DNA of 64,000 nt, from positions 1-64,000 of the forward strand of contig JAIQFO010000009.1 of NCBI GenBank assembly GCA_020073215.1, read 5' to 3'. The position numbers and the translations under genes are program-made. The stretch comes from Terriglobia bacterium. GTDB lineage: Bacteria > Acidobacteriota > Terriglobia > Terriglobales > Acidobacteriaceae. Numbering within the stretch: position 1 is the first letter of the stretch; every line of letters starts with the position of its first letter. Positions 25,957 to 33,968 of the stretch are shown here, in pieces. The notes under the pieces are model-generated. The model was not told the origin of the DNA. It made no database searches and was given only the letters and a program-made list of their open reading frames with translations.

Positions 25957-25973
25957 ATGTTATTGTCAATTGC

Positions 25974-27890
25974 ATGTTCCGCCGTTTGCTGCCGATCGCG
26001 CTCGTGCTCGCTGCGACGCTCTGCTTTGCGCGAGACAAAAGCAAAGAGCGCTATCTGCAGCCTGGTCCCATCCATCTCGACAAAGCCGGCCAGAAGTGGG
26101 CCGGCAAGACCCTGCGCAAGATGTCGCTCGAAGACAAAGTAGGCCAACTCTTCGCGATCTGGGTGAGAGTGCAATTCCTGAATGACGCCGACCCCATCTT
26201 TGTGCAGCTGCGCGACAACATCCGCAAATATCACATTGGATCGGTGGTCATGAGCGTTCCAGTGGATGGCCCCGTCCTGCTGAAGAGCCAACCCGACGTA
26301 GCCGCCGAGTTGCTCAACCGGCTGCAAAAATTATCGAAGCTGCCCCTCATAGTCTCCGCCGATTTCGAGCGTGGCGTATCCATGCGTCTGAATGGCACGA
26401 CCGTCTTTCCCCATGCCATGGCCTTTGGAGCGACCGGCAAAACGGAGAATGCCGAAGCCTTTGGACGCATCACCGCTCTCGAAGCGAGGGCGATTGGAGT
26501 CCATTGGAATTTCTTTCCCGATGCGGATGTGAATTCCAATCCTGCCAATCCCATCATCAATACGCGCTCCTTCGGTGAAGACCCGCGGCAGGTGGGCGAT
26601 TTCGTGGCGGCGTACATCCGGGGCGCTCACCAAGGCGGAATGCTGGTCACGGCAAAACACTTTCCCGGCCACGGCGACACCGCCACCGATTCTCATCTTG
26701 GCCTGGCTCATGTCACCGGCGACCGCGCCCGGCTCGACGCCGTGGAGCTGCCTCCGTTCCGGCGCGCGATCGAGGCCGGCGTGGATGCGGTGATGATCGC
26801 GCACGTAACCGTTCCCGCTCTCGACGCCGAACCCAACCGCGTCGCCACAACTTCCAAGCCGGTGGTGAGCGGGCTGCTCAAAGAAGAAATGGGATTCAAA
26901 GGGATCGTTGTGACCGACGCCCTCGACATGGCAGGCTTGACGCGGCTGTACGCAAGGGATATCGGCCGCGCCGCCGTCGAATCCTTCCAGGCCGGCAATG
27001 ACATGCTCCTCATTCCACCCGATCTCGGCGCCAGTTACCACGCGGTGCTCGAAGCCGTGCGCAGCGGCGAAATCGACCGGCACCAACTCGATCAATCGGT
27101 GCGCAAAATCCTGGAGCTCAAGGCTTCTCTCGGTTTGAACAAGGCGCGGCTGGCGGACCCTGCGCAACTCTCCAGCCGGATTGCACAACCCGAGAATCTA
27201 GCCGCTGGCCAGCGCATGGCCGACGAGGGCATTACGCTTGTCCGCGACAACGGCAAAGTGATCCCGCTGCAGTCTCTTGGAACTCCTGAGCCTGCGCTTC
27301 CGTATCAACCATTGACAGAGGTGAGCAACCGTCTCGTTGTGGTGATTTTTTCCGACGACCTGCGCACCGACTCCGGACGCATGCTCGAACGCCAGATTCT
27401 AGCCCGTGTGCCTGATGCCCGCGTGATCTACGTCGATGCCCGCGCGGCTGCCGGCATGAAGCCTGCCGTTGTCGAAGCCGTCGATGCGGCCGAGCAGGAA
27501 ATCGCCGCGGTCTATGTGATTCCGACCGCCGGCAAGGCCATGCGTGCACCGGGTGGAGGTTTGACGAATACCGTTGCCGTGGACGACGCCACCGGTTCTC
27601 TGCTCACCGCGATTCTCGACCGTGCCGCCGATCGCACCGTCGTACTCGCGATGGGCAATCCTTATGTGGTCGAGGATTTCCCCGCGATTCAGAATTATTT
27701 GTGCGCGTTCTCCAATGCCAGCGTGTCGGAAACGGCGGCCGTTAAGGCGATCTTCGGCGAGATCCCCATCGGCGGTCATCTGCCGGTTACCATTCCCGGC
27801 ATCGCATCCCGAGGCCAGGGCATCGAACGCCCCGCTCGGCCCATTTCGGCTCAACCCAGCTCAGGAGGTTCCTCCCGTGTTCAACCCTAG
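25974..27890 (+). CDS. Glycoside hydrolase family 3, beta-N-acetylglucosaminidase-like, exported
   Basis: 638 residues from ATG 25974. The signal peptide MFRRLLPIALVLAATLCFA places it outside the cytoplasm, unlike E. coli NagZ. The barrel motifs are KMSLEDKVGQLFAIW, ADFERGVSMRLNGTT-type, TKHFPGHG-like VTAKHFPGHGDTATDSHLGL (with the Asp/His acid-base pair) and VVTDALDMAGL with the nucleophile Asp. A second alpha/beta domain (about 420-620) has no clear catalytic residues. Likely trims peptidoglycan or chitin fragments. The stop overlaps the start of the next gene by 14 bases. Confidence 0.88.
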   Translation: MFRRLLPIALVLAATLCFARDKSKERYLQPGPIHLDKAGQKWAGKTLRKMSLEDKVGQLFAIWVRVQFLNDADPIFVQLRDNIRKYHIGSVVMSVPVDGPVLLKSQPDVAAELLNRLQKLSKLPLIVSADFERGVSMRLNGTTVFPHAMAFGATGKTENAEAFGRITALEARAIGVHWNFFPDADVNSNPANPIINTRSFGEDPRQVGDFVAAYIRGAHQGGMLVTAKHFPGHGDTATDSHLGLAHVTGDRARLDAVELPPFRRAIEAGVDAVMIAHVTVPALDAEPNRVATTSKPVVSGLLKEEMGFKGIVVTDALDMAGLTRLYARDIGRAAVESFQAGNDMLLIPPDLGASYHAVLEAVRSGEIDRHQLDQSVRKILELKASLGLNKARLADPAQLSSRIAQPENLAAGQRMADEGITLVRDNGKVIPLQSLGTPEPALPYQPLTEVSNRLVVVIFSDDLRTDSGRMLERQILARVPDARVIYVDARAAAGMKPAVVEAVDAAEQEIAAVYVIPTAGKAMRAPGGGLTNTVAVDDATGSLLTAILDRAADRTVVLAMGNPYVVEDFPAIQNYLCAFSNASVSETAAVKAIFGEIPIGGHLPVTIPGIASRGQGIERPARPISAQPSSGGSSRVQP

Positions 27891-28503
27891 ACGATTCGAC
27901 CATAAGCTGTTCAGCCGTAAACTGATCGCAAACCTGGCTCTGGGCGCGTTGTTTGCCGCTCTCTGCGTTCTCCCCGCCTGTAGCATCAATACGAACAAAG
28001 GTGACAAGGATGGCGAGAAGCACGTTGACATCAAGTCTCCCATGGGAGATCTGCACGTCAGCGAGCAAGCCGATATCCGTGACGCTGGCCTGACCCTCTA
28101 TCCCGGCGCCAAGCCCGCCCCCAAAGACGACAGCGACGACAAGAAGAGCGCCAACGTGAACCTTTCGATCCCCGGGTTCTCGTTGAAAGTGGTGGCCGCC
28201 GAGTTTCTCTCCGACGACGCTCCCGAAAAACTCATCGCCTACTACGACAAAGAGCTGCAGAAATATGGCAAGCCCATCCAGTGCAAGGGCCCCTGGAGCG
28301 GCGGTCATGTAGAAAGTTCACCGGGCAAGGAGGAAGGCTCCAAGCCTGTCTCGTGCGGCAGCAGTGGCAGCGGAGACTCGGTGGAGTTGAAGGTTGGAAC
28401 CGAGGGGAACCAGCACGTCGTCGCCGTGAAGCCCAACCAACGAGGAACCCGCTTTGCCCTGGTTTATGTGCGCATGCACACGGGCAAGGACGATACGATC
28501 TGA
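27877..28503 (+). CDS. Lipoprotein of unknown function
   Basis: 208 residues. GTG 27877 has a perfect AGGAGG eight bases upstream and lies inside the end of the GH3 gene, so the two are coupled. Signal: KLIANLALGALFAALCVLPAC with lipobox LPAC. The mature part is charged (KGDKDGEKHVDIKSPMG, then APKDDSDDKK) with a compact region around LIAYYDKELQKYGKPIQC. Typical of acidobacterial periplasmic lipoproteins; no role assigned. Confidence 0.78.
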   Translation: MFNPRRFDHKLFSRKLIANLALGALFAALCVLPACSINTNKGDKDGEKHVDIKSPMGDLHVSEQADIRDAGLTLYPGAKPAPKDDSDDKKSANVNLSIPGFSLKVVAAEFLSDDAPEKLIAYYDKELQKYGKPIQCKGPWSGGHVESSPGKEEGSKPVSCGSSGSGDSVELKVGTEGNQHVVAVKPNQRGTRFALVYVRMHTGKDDTI

Positions 28504-28504
28504 T

Positions 28505-28538
28505 CGGTGGGGAGCCGGGCGTCTCCGCCCGGCCGCCA
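28505..28538. repeat. GC palindrome (GAGCCGGGCGTCTCCGCCCG type)
   Basis: GGGGAGCCGGGCGTCTCCGC followed by CCGGCCGCC; CCGGGCG pairs with CGCCCGG. A variant of family A. Confidence 0.6.
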
Positions 28539-28587
28539 AACAGAAGCCGCCTTGCTCTCCGCTTCGTTGTGCGCTAGCTTCAAAGAC

Positions 28588-29256
28588 GTGGAGCACGCTT
28601 GCCAACAGTGCGGGACCACGGTCGAAGACGGCCGGCCGTTCTGTCCGCAATGCCGCGCTCCTCAAATCCACGTCCAGGTTGCGACTCCGGACGCCGAAAT
28701 TGCGGCGGGCCCGCCCGCGCAGGACGACTTTTCCCCAGAGAGTCCCGTAGAGACAACGCTTCCCTCGTCTCCGGCACGGCAAGCCGCCTTCGGCAGCACC
28801 ATGGACAAAAACGTTGCGGTTCGTGCCGCGCTCAAGGCCGGGGCCCTCGGCGTTTTCATCAGTATGATCCTTCCATTTGTCGCCATCGTTTTGACTGGGG
28901 CCCTGGCTGTCTTTTTCTACCGTCGCGAAAATGGTTTCACACTTCCTGCCGCCCTAGGATCGCGTCTGGGAGGAGCGGCGGGAGTCGTTACCTTTGCTAT
29001 CTCCGCGCTGATGCTTACTATCAGGATCTTTGTTTTCCATGGTCAGCAGCGATACATCGATTCGCTTATGCAAATTGCTCGCGCGCTCGGAATCAACGCC
29101 GCAGACCCTGACTTTCAAGCCGGCATCCACAACCTGTTTACCCCAGCGGGCCTAGCGATGACCTTCTTTTCTTGGATGCTGATCACGCTGGTGCTCGCCT
29201 CGGTAGGCGGTGCGCTGGCCTCCACGTTTCTGCGACGCCGCAACACCCGGATGTAG
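28588..29256 (+). CDS. Zinc-ribbon membrane protein of unknown function
   Basis: 222 residues from GTG 28588. N-terminal zinc ribbon: CQQCG, 8 residues, then CPQC. A disordered Pro/Ala linker follows, then three or four spans (VFISMILPFVAIVLTGALAVF, LGGAAGVVTFAISALML and MTFFSWMLITLVLASVGGALA). An earlier in-frame ATG at 28507 lies in a repeat and is unlikely. Reminiscent of other 'zinc ribbon plus DUF4199-like' membrane proteins; no function assigned. Confidence 0.75.
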   Translation: MEHACQQCGTTVEDGRPFCPQCRAPQIHVQVATPDAEIAAGPPAQDDFSPESPVETTLPSSPARQAAFGSTMDKNVAVRAALKAGALGVFISMILPFVAIVLTGALAVFFYRRENGFTLPAALGSRLGGAAGVVTFAISALMLTIRIFVFHGQQRYIDSLMQIARALGINAADPDFQAGIHNLFTPAGLAMTFFSWMLITLVLASVGGALASTFLRRRNTRM

Positions 29257-29330
29257 CTTCGCTCGCAATCGGCGCGGGTTTCAGACCCGCCCTTGCTCTC
29301 ATCTTTCCGCGCGCGTATGATGCAGCGTTT

Positions 29331-29903
29331 ATGAATACACTCGCGTCCGGGAGTCCGCCCGTTGCACTCCGCCAGAAAGCGCAGCTGATGTCCGCCTCCG
29401 AGGTGGAGCGCACCTTGATCCGCCTGGCGCATGAGATTCTTGAGAAGAACAATGGCCTCGAAGCTCTGGCCCTGGTCGGCATCCGCCGCCGGGGAGTACC
29501 GCTGGCGGAGCGGCTGGCGAAAATCATTCAGCGCATCGAAAAAAAGCCGGTACCGCTCGGCACCCTCGACATTACCCTCTATCGCGACGATCTTTCCACC
29601 CTTGACATCAAGCCGGTAGTGCAGAAAAGCGAGATGGAAATTCCCATCACGGGGAAGTCGGTGGTGCTGGTCGACGACGTGCTCTATACCGGCCGCACCA
29701 CTCGCGCCGCCATGGATGCGCTCTTCCACGCGGGCCGCCCCAAACGCCTGCAGTTGTGCGTATTAATCGATCGCGGCCATCGCGAGTTGCCGATTGAGGC
29801 CGCTTTCATCGGGCGCACGGTGCAGACCACGGAAAATGAGATCATCGAGGTCAAACTTCGCGAGGTCGACGACGCGGAGAAAGTTTTACTGATGGAGAAA
29901 TAA
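29331..29903 (+). CDS. pyrR: Pyrimidine operon regulator / uracil phosphoribosyltransferase PyrR
   Basis: 190 residues from ATG 29331. Type I phosphoribosyltransferase fold: LVGIRRRGVPLAERLA, LDITLYRDDLSTL, and PRPP loop VVLVDDVLYTGRTTRAAMDAL. PyrR binds UMP or UTP and, in Firmicutes, pyr-leader RNA. Here the leader between pyrR and pyrB is full of dispersed palindromes, and I cannot see a clear PyrR binding loop. It is the first gene of pyrR-pyrB-pyrC. Confidence 0.95.
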   Translation: MNTLASGSPPVALRQKAQLMSASEVERTLIRLAHEILEKNNGLEALALVGIRRRGVPLAERLAKIIQRIEKKPVPLGTLDITLYRDDLSTLDIKPVVQKSEMEIPITGKSVVLVDDVLYTGRTTRAAMDALFHAGRPKRLQLCVLIDRGHRELPIEAAFIGRTVQTTENEIIEVKLREVDDAEKVLLMEK

Positions 29904-29948
29904 ATATTTAGACGGGAATGCTCTCATCACGGTCTTGGAAGGGCACTT

Positions 29949-30140
29949 CACGGGCTGCGGAAGAACTCCGATTTTGACTTTGTTTTGAAGGGGCGCGGCT
30001 TCAGCCGCGCCGTAAGTATCACAAAATCAATGCCGGCTTTAGCCGCTGAGGGATGCTGCGGCCCGCATCGCGACTTTAGCCTGTAAGGCCGTGCCGACTG
30101 GAGTTCGATAGGGGGCTTTAGCCCCTGACGGTGGCGCACC
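29949..30140. repeat. Family B repeat plus extra palindromes before pyrB
   Basis: CGGGCTGCGGAAGAACTC starts a family B copy ending at GGCTTTAGCCGCTGAGGG (30034-30051). Two more hairpins follow, GACTTTAGCCTGTAAGG and GGGGGCTTTAGCCCCTGA (30110-30127). The last lies 49 bases before the pyrB ATG. Confidence 0.8.
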
Positions 30141-30175
30141 AGATTTCGACAAAAAACTATGAGACTAGTTGAACT

Positions 30176-31087
30176 ATGAATGCAGCGCGGGGTTCCCTGC
30201 TCGGCATCGAGCACCTGGAAGCAGCCGAGATCTTGCGGCTCTTGAAGTTTGCCCGGCGCATGAACCCGGACAAACCGCGCCCCCTGCTCAAGGGCAAGCG
30301 CGTATTTTTGCTTTTCTACGAGGCCTCCACCAGGACACGGAGTTCGTTTGAAGTCGCCGCCAAGTCGCTGGGCGCTCACACCGTCCTCATCCAGGCGGTT
30401 GGTTCGAGTATTGAGAAGGGCGAATCGCTGCTCGATACTGGGTACACGGTGCGCGCCGTCGGCGCCGATATCATCGTCATCCGCCATCCCAACGCCGGCG
30501 CGCCCTACGTAATGGCGCAGCACCTCGACGTGCCCGTCATTAACGCCGGCGATGGACTGCACGAGCACCCCTCGCAGGCCCTGCTCGATGCCTACACCAT
30601 TCTGCGCAGTAAAAAAACATTCAAAGGTTTGCAGGTCGCGATTGTCGGTGACATCTTTCACAGCCGCGTGGCGCGGTCGGCGTGCCACCTCTTAAGTAAA
30701 TTCGGCGTCAAGATTATTCTTTGCGGTCCGCCCGAACTGGTGCCCGAGATTGCCGCCACCATCGCGCCCGGCGTGCGCGTGACCCGCCACGTCGAAGACG
30801 CCCTGCACGGCACCGATGTGGTCATGCTGCTGCGCGTGCAGAAAGAGCGCCTCGCCGGGCTGAAGATCGACCTCCCGGAATATATTGCGCGCTACCAGAT
30901 GACCCCGGCCCGTTTGAAGATGGCCAAGAAGGATGCCATCGTGATGCATCCCGGCCCCATCATTCGTGGCCTGGAGTTGACCAGCGAAGTTGCCGACGGC
31001 TCCCAGGCGCACATCCTGGATGAAGTGCGCAACGGCGTGCCCACGCGCATGGCAATTCTGGCCCGGGCAGTGGGAAAGATGCGATGA
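30176..31087 (+). CDS. pyrB: Aspartate carbamoyltransferase catalytic subunit
   Basis: Second step of pyrimidine synthesis. 303 residues from ATG 30176. Carbamoyl-phosphate loop FYEASTRTRSSFEVAAKSLG, then IRHPNAGAPY (HPxxG-type), GDGLHEHPSQALLDAYTI, VGDIFHSRVARSA, MLLRVQKER, and HPGPIIRGLELT. No pyrI is nearby, so it probably pairs with dihydroorotase, as in many bacteria with a pyrB-pyrC neighbour. Confidence 0.97.
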   Translation: MNAARGSLLGIEHLEAAEILRLLKFARRMNPDKPRPLLKGKRVFLLFYEASTRTRSSFEVAAKSLGAHTVLIQAVGSSIEKGESLLDTGYTVRAVGADIIVIRHPNAGAPYVMAQHLDVPVINAGDGLHEHPSQALLDAYTILRSKKTFKGLQVAIVGDIFHSRVARSACHLLSKFGVKIILCGPPELVPEIAATIAPGVRVTRHVEDALHGTDVVMLLRVQKERLAGLKIDLPEYIARYQMTPARLKMAKKDAIVMHPGPIIRGLELTSEVADGSQAHILDEVRNGVPTRMAILARAVGKMR

Positions 31088-31094
31088 AATTCGA

Positions 31095-31183
31095 TTCACC
31101 ACGGAGTCACAGAGGACCGAGAAAATCAAACTCGATAAACCATTGACTTGGTTTTCTCCGTGCCTCCGTGCCTCCGTGGTGAA
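31095..31183. repeat. Inverted repeat TTCACCACGGAG...CTCCGTGGTGAA between pyrB and pyrC
   Basis: TTCACCACGGA and TCCGTGGTGAA close an element of about 90 bases with inner CACAGAGGACCGAGAAAATC and GGTTTTCTCCGTGCCTCCG parts that also pair. It resembles a mobile hairpin (MITE-like) type common in soil bacteria. Confidence 0.7.
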
Positions 31184-31210
31184 AAATGTCTTCGAACACG
31201 AAGGATTGAC

Positions 31211-32521
31211 GTGACTTCACACTCCACAAGTAGTTTGCTGATCAAAGGCGGCCACCTCATTGACCCGGCGGCTCGCATCGACGCGCCCATGGACGTGCTG
31301 CTCAAAGATGGCCGCGTCGCTGAAGTTGCTCCTCCCTACAAGATCAAGGGTGCCGCGGCCGAAAACGCTGACCGATTCGACGCCCGCGGACTTATCGTGG
31401 CGCCGGGCTTCATCGATCTGCACGTACACCTGCGCGAACCCGGCCAGGCGCACAAGGAAACAATCGCGACCGGCACGGCCGCGGCGGCCGCGGGCGGATT
31501 CACTTCCGTCTGCACCATGCCCAACACGGTTCCCGTGGTCGATTCCGTGGAGTGGATCGAGTGGCTGCGTCAGCCCGAGCGCGGCGCCGTCGTCAATGTG
31601 TTTGGCGTTGCCGCCGCGACGCGCGCCAGCAAAGGCGCCACCCTCACCGACTTCCGCGCGCTGCACACTGCCGGAGCCATCGCGGTTTCCGACGATGGCA
31701 AGCCGATCCTCGATGACGGCCTCATGCGCGAGGCGCTGGTTCTGGGCGGTGAGTTGAATTTTCCGGTCGTGCAACACGCCGAAGACACGCGCATGACCGA
31801 GAATTGTCCGATGCACGCGGGCGCGCGTTCCTTCCGCCTCGGACTGCGCGGCATGACCGCGGCTGCCGAAGCTTCGATCGTCGAGCGTGACGTCCAGCTC
31901 GCGATGCAAATCCCCAACGCTCGCCTGCACGTCGCGCATCTTTCCACCGCCGACGCCCTCAAGAGCGTGCGCCGGGGCAAGCGCGCCAAAGCGCGTGTCA
32001 CCTTCGAAGTTACGCCGCACCATTTCACGCTGACCGACGAGGACATGTGTGACTATGACAGCAACTACAAGATGAATCCCCCGCTCCGCTCGGTCTCGGA
32101 CCGCGAAGCCATCCTGGTCGCGCTCGCCGACGGTACGGTGGATGCCATCGCCACCGACCATGCTCCCCACGCCGCTCACGAAAAAGAGATGGAATTCGAG
32201 CGCGCCGCCTTCGGCATCACCGGACTGGAAACCGCGCTCGCGTTGGCGATCACCCGCCTGCATCGTGGCAAGCGGATTCCGCTTGCCCGCATCGTGGAAC
32301 TCTTCACCGCCGGTCCCGCTCGCTGTTTCGATCTTCGCGGTCGCGGGTCGCTGGTCCGCGGCGCGTTCGCCGACGTCACTGTCTTGGATCCGAACAAAAA
32401 GTGGACCTTCGACGCCGCCAAGTCACGCTCGAAATCGAGGAACACGCCCTTCGATGGATGGCAGCTGACGGGAAAGGTAGTCGCGACCATTGTCGGCGGG
32501 AAGATTGTGTACTCCGCTTGA
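31211..32521 (+). CDS. pyrC: Dihydroorotase (class I, multifunctional type)
   Basis: Third step of pyrimidine synthesis. 436 residues from GTG 31211 with AAGGA ten bases upstream. Motifs: GLIVAPGFIDLHVHLREPGQ (metal His pair), TVCTMPNT-like SVCTMPNTVP, QHAEDTRMTENCP, HVAHLSTADAL, EVTPHHFTLTDEDM, and ATDHAPHAAHEKE with the catalytic Asp. The C-terminal strand cap is present (SRSKSRNTPFDGWQLTGKV). Pairs with pyrB, 123 bases upstream across a repeat. Confidence 0.96.
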   Translation: MTSHSTSSLLIKGGHLIDPAARIDAPMDVLLKDGRVAEVAPPYKIKGAAAENADRFDARGLIVAPGFIDLHVHLREPGQAHKETIATGTAAAAAGGFTSVCTMPNTVPVVDSVEWIEWLRQPERGAVVNVFGVAAATRASKGATLTDFRALHTAGAIAVSDDGKPILDDGLMREALVLGGELNFPVVQHAEDTRMTENCPMHAGARSFRLGLRGMTAAAEASIVERDVQLAMQIPNARLHVAHLSTADALKSVRRGKRAKARVTFEVTPHHFTLTDEDMCDYDSNYKMNPPLRSVSDREAILVALADGTVDAIATDHAPHAAHEKEMEFERAAFGITGLETALALAITRLHRGKRIPLARIVELFTAGPARCFDLRGRGSLVRGAFADVTVLDPNKKWTFDAAKSRSKSRNTPFDGWQLTGKVVATIVGGKIVYSA

Positions 32522-32526
32522 ATCAG

Positions 32527-32576
32527 TGTGGGGACGGGCGACCTCGCCCGTCCAAGCCGAGCGGAGCTCGGCCGCT
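32527..32576. repeat. Family A palindromic repeat (GTGTGGGGACGGGCG...)
   Basis: GTGTGGGGACGGGCGACCTC, then GCCCGTCC and a second hairpin CCGAGCGGAGCTCGG. The fullest family A copy, together with 33307-33360. Confidence 0.8.
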
Positions 32577-32606
32577 ACAACTCCTCCAGTGCTACAATCC
32601 CCGGCC

Positions 32607-33296
32607 ATGAAGCGCGCACTGCTTCTCTTCCTGCTGCTTCCATTTCTGGCGGCGCAGACCCCGACGGAAGTCGAGGTCACCGCCGAACCTTCGCACCACC
32701 TCGCCCTTGAAAACGAGTACGTTCGCGTCTTTAAGGTCGAGGTTGCTCCACACCGTTCGACGCTCATGCATCGCCATCGCCACGACTACCTCTACGTCAC
32801 GCTCGGTGACGCTCACATCTCCAACGAAGTCGAGGGCAAGCCACCCGTGGACGTCAAACTCGCCGACGGAGATACCCGGTTTGCGGCGGGAAACTTTGCC
32901 CACGTCGCCAGGAATCTCTCCCGCCAACCCTTTCGCAACGTAACGATTGAGTTGCTGCAGGATGAGAAATGGCGGCAGATGCCCTCACATTGGCCCGAGG
33001 AAAGTGGCGAAAAGACTTTTGCGGGCGGCCGCATCAAAATCCTTTTCGTGAAAGATGGAGTGCGCGTGTCCGAAGTCAACCTCGAACCGGGCGCGGTCGT
33101 GCCCAGCCACCGTCACGACGGTCCGTATCTGCTGGTCGCGATCACCGATCTCGATCTGCGCAGCGACGTAGAAGGAATGGGCCCGATGCCAGGAAAATTC
33201 CAGTCCGGCGATGTCAAATGGCTGCCCGGAGGCTACACCCACACGCTGACGAATGTGGGGAAGAGCTCGTCAAGATTCGTGACGGTGGAATTCTAG
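32607..33296 (+). CDS. Exported two-cupin protein
   Basis: 229 residues from ATG 32607. Signal peptide MKRALLLFLLLPFLAAQ. Two cupin barrels: the first with HRHRHDYLYVTLG, the second with EPGAVVPSHRHDGPYLLV and WLPGGYTHTLTN. The His clusters could bind a metal. Possibly a small-molecule sensor or dioxygenase-like protein in the periplasm; the substrate is unknown. Single gene between two family A repeats. Confidence 0.8.
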   Translation: MKRALLLFLLLPFLAAQTPTEVEVTAEPSHHLALENEYVRVFKVEVAPHRSTLMHRHRHDYLYVTLGDAHISNEVEGKPPVDVKLADGDTRFAAGNFAHVARNLSRQPFRNVTIELLQDEKWRQMPSHWPEESGEKTFAGGRIKILFVKDGVRVSEVNLEPGAVVPSHRHDGPYLLVAITDLDLRSDVEGMGPMPGKFQSGDVKWLPGGYTHTLTNVGKSSSRFVTVEF

Positions 33297-33306
33297 AAAG
33301 CTCGTG

Positions 33307-33360
33307 TAGGAAGCTCGTGTGGGGACGGGCGCCCTCGCCCGTCCAAGCCGAGCGCACCGG
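33307..33360. repeat. Family A palindromic repeat
   Basis: AAGCTCGTGTGGGGACGGGC, then GCCCTCGCCCGTCCAAGCCG. It has the same order of parts as 32527-32576; the second hairpin is broken at the end. Confidence 0.8.
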
Positions 33361-33440
33361 GGCCCCCGTCAAGCCCGGTGTTGGCTTGGCGGGGTGGAGC
33401 AGCTCGGCAGCTCTCGGTGGTCACAGCAACGTCTTATCGG

Positions 33441-33620
33441 CTACGCGCTCTTAATCAGCGGATTCCCCGGAGATACTAGGCCCACACGATTCAGTTTGGC
33501 GGTTAGGCGGTCTTTGTCGCCTGCAGCGGATGCGGCGGCAAGGCGCTTGCGCAGCTTGGCGATTTTTTCTGCGCGAGTGCGGCGCCGGCGAATTTCCGGA
33601 CGACGGCTGGGTGCGGACAT
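33441..33620 (-). CDS. Small basic protein (DUF6800-like)
   Basis: 59 residues from ATG 33620 with AAGGAG six bases upstream. Very basic helical start (SRRPEIRRRRTRAEKIAKL, RKRLAAA), then KDRLTAKLNRVGLVSPGNPL. It matches the pattern of small Arg/Lys-rich proteins of the DUF6800 kind, possibly nucleic-acid or ribosome associated. The ribosome site is the strongest sign it is real. Confidence 0.65.
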   Translation of the reverse strand: MSAPSRRPEIRRRRTRAEKIAKLRKRLAAASAAGDKDRLTAKLNRVGLVSPGNPLIKSA

Positions 33621-33822
33621 GAGTTCTCCTTGGTGTTCGGTGACTGAGGTTCGTGAAATGACTGCGTGAAAGCACGAGCCGGAGATACGGTCAGCACCGT
33701 GGACTCGTCTCGAGCTTCAATTATAGGGTTGATCGGCAGGACTGGCAAAGAGGACCGAATCCCAAGGTCACATTGCCGCGCCACGTTGTCCGAAGAATGG
33801 TGTGAGTCCCGGAGAATCCCGC

Positions 33823-33850
33823 TTGCGCTCCCAGCCAACCTTGCTATAAT
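33823..33850 (+). promoter_or_regulatory. Probable sigma-70 promoter of the cytochrome operon
   Basis: TTGCGC (33823-33828), a 16-base spacer and TATAAT (33845-33850). It leaves a leader of about 110 bases before ATG 33969. An ATG at 33857, right where RNA should start, opens a 39-codon frame that ends at TGA 33974-33976, past the cytochrome start codon. Confidence 0.5.
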
Positions 33851-33968
33851 CCTGCAATGTTTGCGGACAGTCCGAGAACCGTGCTGGTCCTGTCCCAGGA
33901 AGCGGTGAACGGAGTGCGAGGCAGAGCCCCAGCCTGTGCTTCTTCGCCCCCGCGGGAACGGATATCCC

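Noticed and set aside
29904-30175. PyrR-responsive RNA attenuator before pyrB
   Set aside because: The hairpins there belong to dispersed repeat family B found elsewhere; no PyrR-binding loop is recognisable.
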